A DNA stretch of 64,000 bases. Source: Flectobacillus major DSM 103 (GTDB lineage Bacteria > Bacteroidota > Bacteroidia > Cytophagales > Spirosomataceae). Positions 40,130 to 49,998 of this stretch are shown here, in pieces. The stretch spans positions 1,719,001 to 1,783,000 of the forward strand of contig NZ_KE386491.1 in the NCBI RefSeq assembly GCF_000427405.1, given 5' to 3'. Each line of letters begins with the position of its first letter. The stretch's first letter is position 1. The position numbers and the translations under genes are program-made. The notes beneath the pieces were generated by a model. It was not told where the DNA came from, made no database searches, and saw only the letters and a list, made by a program, of their open reading frames with translations.

Positions 40130-43078
40130 ATGCTAAAAATGATTAAACCGCTATTCGTTCTGATGGTATTGGTCAACACCCTCGGAGCAATTGCACAAAG
40201 CAAAGTTGAATGGAAAACTGCATCTGCTGGTGGCTACACATATCGTTATGTCACAAACGACCCGCTCAAAGCTAGATTTTATCAATTGAAAAATGGGCTT
40301 ACAGTTATTCTGAGCGAAAATCACAAAGAACCTCGTATTCAGGCTCTTATTCCTACTAGGGCAGGCTCTAATACCGACCCTCGCACACACACAGGTTTGG
40401 CTCATTATTTAGAGCACATGCTTTTTAAGGGTACAGATAAGTACGGCTCGCTTGATTGGGCAAAAGAAAAACCTCTTTTAGACAAAATAGACGCACTATA
40501 TGAGCAGTACAACAAAACTACGGATGCCTCTAAACGCAAAGAAATTTATGCCGAAATAGACAAGGTATCGGGCGAGGCCGCCAAGTTTGCTATTGCCAAT
40601 GAATATGACAAAATGATGGCATCGATGGGCGGGCAAGGTACAAATGCTTTTACCTCATTTGAACAAACCGTTTATACCGAAGATATTCCTACCAACGCTA
40701 TCGACCGCTTTATAGCTCTTCAAGCTGAACGTTTCCGCAATCCAGTGCTTCGTATTTTTCATACCGAGTTAGAAGCTGTATATGAAGAAAAAAACCGTAG
40801 CCTCGACAACGACCCATGGAAAGTGTACGAAGCCAGAAATGCAGCGTTATTCCCAACTCATAACTATGGCCAGCAAACTACTATCGGTACAATCGAGCAC
40901 CTCAAAAATCCATCGTTGGTAGAAATCCGCAATTACTTCCATAAGTACTATGTGCCAAATAATATGGCCATTATTATGGCAGGTGATTTTAATTCGGATG
41001 AACTTATCAAAAAAATTGATGCGGCCTTTGCCTACATGAAGCCCAAACCAGTACCAGCTTATAAGCCTGCTCCCGAAGCCCCTATTACGGCTCCGTTGAT
41101 TCGTGAGGTTTTTGGTCCTAATCCCGACAATATTACTATTGCTTGGAGATGGCCGGGTGCTTTGAGCGTTAAAGAGCGTGTAATTGGTACGATTGTCGAC
41201 GAGCTGATGTCCAACTCAAAGGCAGGTTTGATTGATATTAACCTTTCAAAAGCCCAAAAAGTACTTCGTGCAAGTTCAAGCCCTGAATGGAATAAAGATT
41301 ACTCTGTTTGGCAAATGACAGGTACACCTAAAAACGGTCAAAGCCTCGACGAAGTAAAAGATTTGTTGATGGGACAATTAGAGTTGTTGAAAAAAGGTAC
41401 TTTCGACGAGTCGATTATCAAGGCTATTGCTGCCAATTACAAACTAACCGCAATTCAGGGGTTAGAAAAAAATGACTCACGTGCTTACAAACTATTAGAA
41501 GATTTTGTGGTGTCGAAGGGCGAAGATTGGCCTGCTACTATTTCTTTAGCCAACGACTTGGCCAAAGTTACCAAACAACAAGTGATAGACTTTGCTAACA
41601 AATACTGCGGCAAAGGCTATGTGGTAGTATACAAAAGAAAAGGTGAAGACAAAAATATTATTAAAGTAGACAAACCAACTATTACACAGGTAGAAACCAA
41701 CCGTGAAAAGCAATCTGCATTTTTGCAACAAGTGAATGCAATTCCAATGAGCGATATAAAACCTCAATGGGTTGATTTCAACAAGGATTTGCAAAAAGGT
41801 AAAGTAGGTGCTGCCGAGTTGTTGTATGTCAAAAATGATGACAATGATTTGTTCCGTCTCAATTATCGCTTTGATATGGGTAGCTGGAATAGCAAAATTT
41901 TACCAATTGCATTGCAGTATCTCAACTTTTTGGGAACAGAAAAATTAAGCTCGGAGCAAATCAGTACCGAATTTTATAAGCTAGCTAGCAATTTTAATAC
42001 TTCTTTTACCGACCACCACATTACATTGACAGTTTCGGGCTTAAACGAAAACTTTGACAGAACGGTATCGTTGTTTGAAGAGCTTGTTACCAAGGCTAAA
42101 GCAGACCCTGAAGCATTGGAATTGCTAAAAGGACGTTTATTAAAACAACGCAATGATGCTAAAGCCAACAAAGGGGCTATTTTACAAAGCTTGGCAGTAT
42201 ACGCCCAATACGGTGACAAAAACCCAAGAACAGTCTTGAACTTGTCAAACGATGAGCTAAAAGCCCTAACAGCCGAAGAACTGATAACTTTCTTGAAAGA
42301 TTTGTTTTCGTACAAACACACAATTGTGTATTATGGCCCCAAGTCAATTGCCGACTTGAGTACTGCTTTACAAACTGTACACAAGCTACCAAGTCAGTTC
42401 AAAGCCGATTTACCAGTTATTGTACAGTTTGACCGCAAAACCCCTAGCAAAACACAAGTGTTGTTTGTGAATTACGACATGGTTCAGGCCGAAATCGACT
42501 GGGTACGTCCAACCGTAAAGTTTGACCCAAGTGCTACACCAGTTATTGATTTGTTCAATAATTATTTTGGAGGAGGTATGTCGTCTATTGTATTCCAAAC
42601 TATTCGTGAGTCAAAAGCGTTGGCCTATTCTACTTACGCCTATTATTATACGCCAAGTACCAAAGACGAAAAATACTTTATGATGGGGTATGTGGGTACA
42701 CAGGCCGATAAAATTAACGAGGCTATACCGAGTATGAACGAGCTATTTAATAGCTTCCCAGCTTCGCCCAAAAACTTGGAAACAGCCAAAGCAAGTATGA
42801 AAAAAACGTATCAAACTGAACGAATTACACAAGATGCTATTGCATTTACGTATTTGTCGGCTTTGGAAAAAGGTATCAACTATGACGAACGCCAAAAAAC
42901 CTTTGATGTTTTGGATAAGTTGACCCTCGACGATTTGAAGGCTTTTCACGAGCAAAATATTGCCAATAAGCCTGTGATTTATTGTATTGTAGGTTCTGAA
43001 AACAAAATCAAAGCAGACGATTTGGCCAAATATGGCGAAGTGAAAAAGTTGAGCTTGGAGGAAGTTTTTGGTTATTAA
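40130..43078 (+). CDS. M16-family zinc metalloprotease, two-domain, secreted
   Basis: A 982-residue protein with a signal peptide (about residues 1-22, GAIAQ). The first M16 half holds the inverted zinc motif H92-YL-E95-H96 (AHYLEHMLFKG) and a downstream Glu in ELEAVYEEKNRS. The second half (from about residue 540) lacks HxxEH, as is usual for the inactive half. A C-terminal RESKALAYSTYAYYYTP matches the conserved R/Y region. It is expected to degrade peptides in the periplasm. A terminator at 43131 follows. Confidence 0.93.
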   Translation: MLKMIKPLFVLMVLVNTLGAIAQSKVEWKTASAGGYTYRYVTNDPLKARFYQLKNGLTVILSENHKEPRIQALIPTRAGSNTDPRTHTGLAHYLEHMLFKGTDKYGSLDWAKEKPLLDKIDALYEQYNKTTDASKRKEIYAEIDKVSGEAAKFAIANEYDKMMASMGGQGTNAFTSFEQTVYTEDIPTNAIDRFIALQAERFRNPVLRIFHTELEAVYEEKNRSLDNDPWKVYEARNAALFPTHNYGQQTTIGTIEHLKNPSLVEIRNYFHKYYVPNNMAIIMAGDFNSDELIKKIDAAFAYMKPKPVPAYKPAPEAPITAPLIREVFGPNPDNITIAWRWPGALSVKERVIGTIVDELMSNSKAGLIDINLSKAQKVLRASSSPEWNKDYSVWQMTGTPKNGQSLDEVKDLLMGQLELLKKGTFDESIIKAIAANYKLTAIQGLEKNDSRAYKLLEDFVVSKGEDWPATISLANDLAKVTKQQVIDFANKYCGKGYVVVYKRKGEDKNIIKVDKPTITQVETNREKQSAFLQQVNAIPMSDIKPQWVDFNKDLQKGKVGAAELLYVKNDDNDLFRLNYRFDMGSWNSKILPIALQYLNFLGTEKLSSEQISTEFYKLASNFNTSFTDHHITLTVSGLNENFDRTVSLFEELVTKAKADPEALELLKGRLLKQRNDAKANKGAILQSLAVYAQYGDKNPRTVLNLSNDELKALTAEELITFLKDLFSYKHTIVYYGPKSIADLSTALQTVHKLPSQFKADLPVIVQFDRKTPSKTQVLFVNYDMVQAEIDWVRPTVKFDPSATPVIDLFNNYFGGGMSSIVFQTIRESKALAYSTYAYYYTPSTKDEKYFMMGYVGTQADKINEAIPSMNELFNSFPASPKNLETAKASMKKTYQTERITQDAIAFTYLSALEKGINYDERQKTFDVLDKLTLDDLKAFHEQNIANKPVIYCIVGSENKIKADDLAKYGEVKKLSLEEVFGY

Positions 43079-43130
43079 CCAATGGCTATGCTCGCTCATA
43101 TTTGTTGGTAGCATGTAAGGCTCAATAATA

Positions 43131-43180
43131 ATTAGGTCGAGAATTACCCCAAAGGTGATTCTCGACCTAATTGTTTTTAT
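43131..43180 (+). terminator. Intrinsic terminator of the M16 protease gene
   Basis: Stem ATTAGGTCGAGAAT/ATTCTCGACCTAAT (14 bp, perfect) with a 13-base loop, followed by TGTTTTTAT, 52 bases after the stop. Confidence 0.85.
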
Positions 43181-43253
43181 AAACCACACTTAACCTTTTG
43201 TTACCTATAGGCGTTATCCCATTGATAATTGTTGTTGTATAATCCCCAATAAA

Positions 43254-44360
43254 ATGTTTGATGTAATTATAATAGGAGGAGGTTTGGCTGGCTTATGTGC
43301 TGCTATTCAACTTCATAAGTCAGGGAAAAGGGTTTTACTTATAGAGAAAAAACACTATCCTTTCCATAGGGTATGTGGGGAGTATGTCTCGAATGAGACC
43401 CAACCTTACTTACAACAATTAGGATTAAATTTAGAAAGCCTTGGTGCTAAATCTATTACAGAATTTCAATTTACCTCTCCTCAAGGCCATAGTTTACTAG
43501 CTGACCTTGACCTTGGGGGTTTTGGAATTAGTCGTTATAAACTAGATTATGCCCTGTACCAATTAGCCCTAGGTTATGGCGTTACTTGTTTGTGTGGAGT
43601 AGAAGTAGAGCAGGTAGTTTTCCAGCAAAATAGCTTTGTAGTATATACTTCTCAGTCGAGCGAGGGGCTAGAGGCTCGGTATGTAATTGGGGCTTATGGT
43701 AAGCGAACCAAATTGGATGCAACATTGAAAAGACCTTTTCTAGCACAACGAAGCCCTTATGTTGGTATCAAGTACCATATCAAAACAGATTTTCCACAGA
43801 ATCGTATTGCATTGCATAATTTTAAGGATGGTTATTGTGGTATTTCGGCTATTGAAGACGATAAGTATTGTTTATGTTATTTGACAACACGAGAAAATTT
43901 GAGAATAAATAGTAAGATACCAGATATGGAAAGGAATATTCTCTGGAAAAATCCCTATCTCAAGGAAATTTTTACAACCTCCGAATTTTTGTATAACAAG
44001 CCCGAAGTAATTAATGAAATATCATTTTCCCCGAAAAGCACTATCGAAAATCATATCTTAATGATAGGCGATACCGCAGGATTAATTACGCCTTTGTGTG
44101 GCAACGGTATGGCAATGGCAATTCATGGAGCAAAAATAGTATCCGAAATTTTACTCGAAAACTTTGAAAATAGAACAGAAGTAGAAACCCTTTTTGCACA
44201 ACAATGGAAACATCATTTTGCTACTCGTCTTTGGGTAGGACGCACCGTACAAAAATTATTCGGGAACGAATTATTGTCTGAAATAGCTCTACAAACCTTA
44301 CGGATTTTTAGGCCAGCCCTAAGTATTATTATGAAATCAACACATGGGAAAACTTTTTAG
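43254..44360 (+). CDS. FAD-dependent oxidoreductase, geranylgeranyl-reductase-like
   Basis: A 368-residue flavoprotein: N-terminal FAD motif VIIIGGGLAGLCAAIQL with LLIEKKHYPFHRVCGEYVSN (the P-x-x-K/R-xC-G motif of the geranylgeranyl reductase group) and a late MIGDTAGLITPLCGNGMAMA. Members saturate polyprenyl chains or modify polyketide pigments. The usual type III polyketide synthase and methyltransferase neighbours are absent, so the pathway is open. A strong terminator follows. Confidence 0.87.
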   Translation: MFDVIIIGGGLAGLCAAIQLHKSGKRVLLIEKKHYPFHRVCGEYVSNETQPYLQQLGLNLESLGAKSITEFQFTSPQGHSLLADLDLGGFGISRYKLDYALYQLALGYGVTCLCGVEVEQVVFQQNSFVVYTSQSSEGLEARYVIGAYGKRTKLDATLKRPFLAQRSPYVGIKYHIKTDFPQNRIALHNFKDGYCGISAIEDDKYCLCYLTTRENLRINSKIPDMERNILWKNPYLKEIFTTSEFLYNKPEVINEISFSPKSTIENHILMIGDTAGLITPLCGNGMAMAIHGAKIVSEILLENFENRTEVETLFAQQWKHHFATRLWVGRTVQKLFGNELLSEIALQTLRIFRPALSIIMKSTHGKTF

Positions 44361-44551
44361 CGAAAAAAAATTATATTTGGTTATAATTATTTTGTGCAGA
44401 ATAGAATTTGTATTTTTCTTATATTGTCAAAAATAAAAATATATAATAGGTTTTTATTCAATTATTTTAATAATAAGTATAAATGCCTAGTTTTGGTAAA
44501 TTGAATTCTTGGTATTATGTTTGCATACCAAATTACACTTCAACGATTAGA

Positions 44552-44591
44552 CCTGTAAGCGTTACCAGACTACTTACAGGTTATTTTTTTG
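44552..44591 (+). terminator. Intrinsic terminator
   Basis: Stem CCTGTAAG/CTTACAGG with a 13-base loop followed by TTATTTTTTTG, about 190 bases after the flavoprotein gene. The gap before it is AT-rich without a gene. Confidence 0.75.
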
Positions 44592-44665
44592 TCTATACCT
44601 TAGCTGGCAATCAGAACAGCAATATGTTATATCATGATGAGTTATAGCCCCTCCCAAACACTTCT

Positions 44666-45127
44666 TTAGTACAAGGGTATTACCGTGGTATTTTTAACTT
44701 CCGACATCACAAACGAACTACTAATATGGGCTACGCTTTGTAAGCTCGAAAGTTTTTTCTGGTAAAAGTCATTGTAAGCTTCCATATCTTTGGCAATAAC
44801 CTTTATTAAATAATCGTAGTTGCCCGATACAATACTGCATTCAATTACCTCTGGAAATTGTTTGATAGCCTCCTCAAATTCTACAAAATGATTCTTTTGC
44901 TGTTTGTCTAAGGTAATACTACAATATACCAGTAGGGGATTGCCCAAAAGTTTTCTGTTTAAGATAGTTACGTATTTTTCAATAATGCCCTCATGTTCCA
45001 GTCGCTTGATTCTATCATGAGTGGGTGTCATGGATAAATTAATCTTCTGTGAAATTTCTTTGATAGTTAATTGGGCATTTTCTTGAATTAATTGAAGTAT
45101 TTTGATGTCGAGATTGTCTAAGCTCAT
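44666..45127 (-). CDS. Lrp/AsnC-family transcriptional regulator
   Basis: A 153-residue regulator: N-terminal helix-turn-helix (LDIKILQLIQENAQLTIKEI, SQKINLSMTPTHDRIKRLEH) and C-terminal RAM ligand-binding domain (SGNYDYLIKVIAKDMEAYND). It is divergent from alanine dehydrogenase with 251 bases between the genes, so control of ald in response to amino acids, probably alanine, is likely. Confidence 0.93.
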   Translation of the reverse strand: MSLDNLDIKILQLIQENAQLTIKEISQKINLSMTPTHDRIKRLEHEGIIEKYVTILNRKLLGNPLLVYCSITLDKQQKNHFVEFEEAIKQFPEVIECSIVSGNYDYLIKVIAKDMEAYNDFYQKKLSSLQSVAHISSSFVMSEVKNTTVIPLY

Positions 45128-45261
45128 AAGATTGACAGAAATTTTTATTAGTTTAAGGGAAAAAGCTACACCATTTACAGGAAAAAATCCTTTATAAGTT
45201 CAAAATTATTAAAACAATTTCTTATTTATAAACTCATAGTAAAATAATTTCCTGTATTGCG

Positions 45262-45269
45262 TAATTTTG
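45262..45269 (+). promoter_or_regulatory. -7 box of alanine dehydrogenase
   Basis: TAATTTTG, a perfect TAnnTTTG match, about 110 bases before the ald ATG. The long leader between the box and the gene may hold Lrp-binding sites. Confidence 0.5.
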
Positions 45270-45378
45270 TTTCACACTTCATCAACAATGTCTTATCTGG
45301 ATAGTACGATTGATTGTGAAGCTTGTCAGATAATGGCATCATTAACCCATAGTATAAATCCTTAACAAACCCAAAACA

Positions 45379-46494
45379 ATGATAATCGGCGTACCTAAAG
45401 AGATCAAAAACAACGAAAACCGTGTAGCATTAACACCAGCAGGTGTGGCAGAATTTAAGAAAAATGGCCATACTGTGTATATCCAAACACAAGCAGGTGT
45501 AGGAAGTGGTTTTTCGGATGAAGAATACCAAAAAGCTGGGGCAAGTATTTTGCCAACAATAGAAGAAGTATATGCTATTGCCGAAATGATTTGTAAAGTA
45601 AAAGAACCTATTGCTTCTGAATATAGCCTTATTAAAGAAGGACAATTGTTGTTTACTTATTTTCACTTTGCCTCTTCAGAAGAGCTTACACACGCTATGA
45701 TTAAGCAAAAAGCAACTTGCTTGGCATACGAAACCGTAGAGAAAAACGACCGTAGCTTGCCATTGCTAGTACCGATGTCGGAAGTAGCAGGACGTATGGC
45801 TATTCAAGAAGGAGCGAAGTATTTGGAAAAACCAATGGGCGGTCGTGGTATTTTGTTGGGTGGTGTAGCTGGTGTAAAACCTGCCAATGTATTGGTACTT
45901 GGCGGAGGGATTGTAGGCACACAAGCTGCTAAAATGGCCGCAGGATTAGGTGCAAACGTTACGATTATGGATGTAAGCCTTCCTCGTTTACGTTATTTGG
46001 AAGATGTAATGCCTGCCAATGTTGACACTGTAATGTCAAATGAATATAACATTCGTGAAGCTATCAAATTATCGGATTTGATTATTGGAGCGGTATTGAT
46101 TCCTGGAGCAAAAGCTCCGCATTTGATTACACGCGATATGCTGAAAGAAATGAAGCCCGGTACAGTACTTGTCGATGTGGCTGTTGACCAAGGCGGATGT
46201 ATCGAAACTTGTACGCCAACAACCCACGAAAATCCAACGTTTGTAATAGACGGTATTGTTCACTACTGTGTAGCTAATATGCCAGGTGCAGTACCATATA
46301 CTTCAACGTTAGCTTTGACAAACGCTACTTTGCCGTATGCTATTCAATTAGCTAATAAAGGTTGGGAAAAAGCTTGTCGTGAAAATGAAGAACTTAAAAA
46401 AGGCCTTAATGTTGTACAAGGCAAAATTGTTTATAAAGGTGTTTCTGAAGCATGGGGGCTTACATTGAGCGACCTTTCGGAGGTATTAGCGTAG
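45379..46494 (+). CDS. ald: Alanine dehydrogenase
   Basis: A 371-residue NAD-dependent enzyme that converts L-alanine to pyruvate and ammonia. It begins MIIGVPKEIKNNENRVALTP, has the substrate region CKVKEP (Lys near 74) and TYFHFASSEELT (His near 95), and the Rossmann motif VLVLGGGIVGTQAAKMAAGL. The C-terminal IDGIVHYCVANMPGAVPYTS is the family signature. Length is normal. Divergent Lrp-type regulator upstream and terminator at 46573 downstream. Confidence 0.97.
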   Translation: MIIGVPKEIKNNENRVALTPAGVAEFKKNGHTVYIQTQAGVGSGFSDEEYQKAGASILPTIEEVYAIAEMICKVKEPIASEYSLIKEGQLLFTYFHFASSEELTHAMIKQKATCLAYETVEKNDRSLPLLVPMSEVAGRMAIQEGAKYLEKPMGGRGILLGGVAGVKPANVLVLGGGIVGTQAAKMAAGLGANVTIMDVSLPRLRYLEDVMPANVDTVMSNEYNIREAIKLSDLIIGAVLIPGAKAPHLITRDMLKEMKPGTVLVDVAVDQGGCIETCTPTTHENPTFVIDGIVHYCVANMPGAVPYTSTLALTNATLPYAIQLANKGWEKACRENEELKKGLNVVQGKIVYKGVSEAWGLTLSDLSEVLA

Positions 46495-46572
46495 TTTAAC
46501 ACACACACCACGTATTGATTCTTGTTGTTTGAAATTGAACCTTTAAGAATTAGATAACGTTACTATATAGTT

Positions 46573-46612
46573 AAATGCCATCGTCATTTTGAGGATGGCA
46601 TTTCTTTTATCA
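46573..46612 (+). terminator. Intrinsic terminator of ald
   Basis: Stem AAATGCCATC/GATGGCATTT with an 11-base loop followed by CTTTTATC, 79 bases after the ald stop. Confidence 0.8.
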
Positions 46613-46638
46613 ATACTTGTATAATTTGTTATTTATAA

Positions 46639-48576
46639 ATGTATCTCTTTAAACGTCAGTATGCCCTCTTATTCAAGCGGATAGGTTGGCTAATGTGCCT
46701 TTATACACTATGTAGAGTGTTATTCTTATGGCTCAATCGTTCTGCATTTAGTACAGCTTCTGCTACAGACCTACTGTATGCTTTTGTATTAGGGCTTCGT
46801 TTTGACCTCTCTGTTATTGCTATTATCAATATGCTGTATGTGCTGTGTGCTCTTTTACCGCAAAAACTGTGGGATAATCTTTCCTATCAAAAGTTTTTGA
46901 AGTGGTTTTTTGTTATTCCTAATGCTCTATTTTTATGGTTTAATGTAGTTGATTTAGAATACTATAAATTTATTGGTCGTCGAACCAACTTTGAAATATT
47001 GGGTATTGCCAACGATGCTACTGACCAAGCTCTCAATTTGGCTGGTGAATTTTGGTATTTGGTTGTAATAGGAGGCATTCTTACATGGGTTTTTGTTGCA
47101 TATCTGCCTCAATATCAAACGGTAAAAGTGTTGGGGAAAGACCAAAAACGCTGGAATCCATTTCTGATTTTTTCGGCCTTATTTACTACTGCTTTATGTA
47201 TTTTGGCTTTTAGAGGAGGTTTGCAAGAAAAACCCTTGCGTATCAATCAGGCATTTGTACAAAATAATAGTGCCTTGGGCAATTTGGTGTTGAATACACC
47301 CTTCACTTTTTTGACTACGGTAGATGCCGTTGGTACTCATAAGGTAGATTATATTAGTCAAAACAAAGAATTGCTTTCGCTGGTGAGCCGTGATACTGAA
47401 TTGTCAGGTTTCAGGCACAATGCTCCTCAAAACGTAGTAGTGATTATTGTAGAAAGTTTGTCGGCCGAATACATGGGCTTGGGCAATTCTTATGAAGGAT
47501 ATACCCCTTTTCTGGATTCGTTGGGTAGGGCTGGTTTTTGTATGCAGCAGCATTTTGCCAATGGTCGGGAGTCTATCGATGCTGTGCCTGCTGTTACGGC
47601 TAGTATCCCTAAGCTGATGGACGAGCCTTATATTACCTCGATGTACCAATCTAATCTAATCGAAGGCTTAGGTACAATTGCCAATACTAAGGGGTATAAA
47701 ACTAGTTTTTTTCATGGAGCAAAAAACGGTTCTATGGGTTTTGAAGGCTTTTCTCAAATAGCTGGTTATCAGCATTATTTTGGGCTGAACGAATATCCCA
47801 ACAAAGCCGATTATGACGGTCATTGGGGTATTTTCGACGAGCCGTTTTTACAGTTTTTTGCCGATAGGTTATCCCAAGAAAATACGCCATTTGTGAGTAC
47901 AGTGTTTACCCTAAGCTCGCACATGCCTTATACAATTCCAGAACAACACAAAGGTAGATTTAAAAAAGGGCCATTAGAAGTTCATGAAACTATTGGGTAT
48001 GCAGATTATGCTTTGAAGCGTTTTTTTGAAAAAGCCAGTAAACAACCTTGGTTCAAAAATACTCTATTTATCATTACAGGCGATCACACCCAACAAAACC
48101 ACGAAGCCAAATACGCCAATGAACTAGGGGCGTATCGTGTGCCATTGATTGTTTTTCATGGTGGAAATGAGGAAAACAAGCGTTTGAAAAGTTTTGTCCA
48201 TCCTCAAAAAATTACCCAACATGCCGATATTATGCCTTCAATAGCCGATTTCTTGAATATCCGTTTGGCTCAGCCTCTCCCTTTTGGTGAGTCTATTTTT
48301 AGGGCTGGCAATGGAGGCTTGGCTTTGCAGTACAATGAAGGTATTTTTAGAATGGTGTTACCCGATAAGTATATCAAGTTTGATGGCGATAAGGTACAGG
48401 CCTTTGGATATAACTTGGCACAAGGGAAAATATGGCCTTTAGCCTCCGATTTATCCAAAAACTTAGCTATAAAAGAATTACAGGCTTTTATTCAATATCA
48501 TCATAATGGACTGATTGATAATTCATGGATCGAAAATCAGGTTTATAATAAAACGTATTTGGTAGAACGTAAATAG
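46639..48576 (+). CDS. LTA synthase-like membrane sulfatase/phosphoglycerol transferase
   Basis: A 645-residue protein with about five membrane segments in the first 190 residues and an extracytoplasmic sulfatase-fold domain. VVVIIVESLSAEYMGLG carries the metal-binding Glu, NGRESIDAVPAVTASIP the nucleophile region, and LFIITGDHTQQ the metal-binding Asp/His. In Gram-negative bacteria such proteins move phosphoglycerol or phosphoethanolamine to surface glycans or lipids. The exact donor is unknown. Confidence 0.9.
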   Translation: MYLFKRQYALLFKRIGWLMCLYTLCRVLFLWLNRSAFSTASATDLLYAFVLGLRFDLSVIAIINMLYVLCALLPQKLWDNLSYQKFLKWFFVIPNALFLWFNVVDLEYYKFIGRRTNFEILGIANDATDQALNLAGEFWYLVVIGGILTWVFVAYLPQYQTVKVLGKDQKRWNPFLIFSALFTTALCILAFRGGLQEKPLRINQAFVQNNSALGNLVLNTPFTFLTTVDAVGTHKVDYISQNKELLSLVSRDTELSGFRHNAPQNVVVIIVESLSAEYMGLGNSYEGYTPFLDSLGRAGFCMQQHFANGRESIDAVPAVTASIPKLMDEPYITSMYQSNLIEGLGTIANTKGYKTSFFHGAKNGSMGFEGFSQIAGYQHYFGLNEYPNKADYDGHWGIFDEPFLQFFADRLSQENTPFVSTVFTLSSHMPYTIPEQHKGRFKKGPLEVHETIGYADYALKRFFEKASKQPWFKNTLFIITGDHTQQNHEAKYANELGAYRVPLIVFHGGNEENKRLKSFVHPQKITQHADIMPSIADFLNIRLAQPLPFGESIFRAGNGGLALQYNEGIFRMVLPDKYIKFDGDKVQAFGYNLAQGKIWPLASDLSKNLAIKELQAFIQYHHNGLIDNSWIENQVYNKTYLVERK

Positions 48577-48812
48577 AGAATTTTAAGACTGAAATTCTAT
48601 CAAGGAAGGGGAATATGCTTACTTTTGTGTAAAGTTTTAAAAAGTACAAAGTAATGTAGTCAATATAATTATTGTGTACCTTATTATGTAAGTAGTTGAG
48701 CTTATGGTTTAGTATTTGGGTAGATAATGGATTGATAGTCAGTTTTTTGATTGTTAGTCTACTTAGTTATTCACTTACTGAAACCTAAAGCCATTATTCC
48801 CCCCAAAATCTA

Positions 48813-49919
48813 ATGACACATACCGTTCAAGCCAAGGAAACTCTATTTAGCATTTCAAAAAAATATGGACTAACTGTTGAGCAGTTAATGAAAGTCAATA
48901 ATTTGCTTAGTAACAATTTGTTTATTGGGCAAAACTTAGTGATTTCTTTGCCTTCACCCGTTACTCCCAATGTCCCAGCAAAGCCTGTAGTAAGTTCTTA
49001 TTTAGACACCCGCAAGGCTTTTGTGGTAAACAAACAGCCCAAAGGAACGTTTAATAATTATACGATTTCGTTTCCTTCCCCCAATGGAACTATTATCACA
49101 GGTTTGTTTCGAGACAATTATCCTTCACCCAACCGTGTCAATGCCAAAGGAATTAGCTACACAGGCAAAAGTTTGTTTGATACAAACAGAACACTCTTTG
49201 CCGATTTGTGCCAGCAAAACTATTATTTAGAAGTACTGCATCATATTGCCAAAAATGAGGGCTGTTTCGACGCTATTAATAGCTATGACAAAGCTATCTT
49301 CTCATTTGGCTTTATTCAATTTACAGGAGCAAAAGCTAGTGGAGCAATGCTTACAAGGGTTTTGCAAAGATTCAAATTAAGAGACGAATATGCTTTCAAC
49401 GATTGTTTTACTCAATATGGTATCAATATCCAGTCCGACAAAGTACCAATTTTTAAAGTAGCCACTCCAGCTATTACCCTAGAAGATGATGCCGCATATA
49501 CCGAAGTAGCCAATAATCTTCAGCTAACTGGGGCATTTATTGCCAGTGGGTTTAGGCGTAGTATGATTAGGGCTCAGGTAGAAATTGCGTTGGAGGAATA
49601 TGTCCTAAAGGCAGTTTCGCCAACAGTTATGCTTAATTTTAAGGGACAAAGTGTGCCCTTAAATAACGTCCTAAAAACCGAAGGAGGCTTTGCTTTGCGG
49701 ATAGATTTATGTGTGAATAGAGGTTTGACAGGCTCGTTATCAGTCTTAAAAACAGCTATCGAAAAAGTAGCCCAAGAATCGGGTATTACAACGGCGGTAG
49801 GTTTGGCCAAAATTAATGAAAGAAGGGTAGTAGAAGTACTAGCCATGAACGAAACCGATACCCTAAAAAGAGATAGAACCCTAAAGCTGCTCAATGAAGG
49901 CTTTAGTTTCTGGAAATAA
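48813..49919 (+). CDS. LysM protein with lysozyme-like domain, no signal peptide (copy 1)
   Basis: A 368-residue protein starting with a LysM domain (MTHTVQAKETLFSISKKYGL, residues 1-48). The large C-terminal domain carries HHIAKNEGCFDAINSYDKAI then FSFGFIQFTGAKASGAML, a lysozyme-like pattern with a possible catalytic Glu in KNEG. There is no signal peptide, which is odd for a peptidoglycan-binding protein. It is a tandem paralogue of the next gene, 79 bases later. It may be delivered by a phage-like or other injection apparatus, or act inside the cell. This is inference. Confidence 0.75.
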   Translation: MTHTVQAKETLFSISKKYGLTVEQLMKVNNLLSNNLFIGQNLVISLPSPVTPNVPAKPVVSSYLDTRKAFVVNKQPKGTFNNYTISFPSPNGTIITGLFRDNYPSPNRVNAKGISYTGKSLFDTNRTLFADLCQQNYYLEVLHHIAKNEGCFDAINSYDKAIFSFGFIQFTGAKASGAMLTRVLQRFKLRDEYAFNDCFTQYGINIQSDKVPIFKVATPAITLEDDAAYTEVANNLQLTGAFIASGFRRSMIRAQVEIALEEYVLKAVSPTVMLNFKGQSVPLNNVLKTEGGFALRIDLCVNRGLTGSLSVLKTAIEKVAQESGITTAVGLAKINERRVVEVLAMNETDTLKRDRTLKLLNEGFSFWK

Positions 49920-49998
49920 GCCGTTAGATAACTTTTGGACAATAATAAAAATTACTTTCCAAGGATTTGATAATTTTATAGCTTACTCAAACTTAACT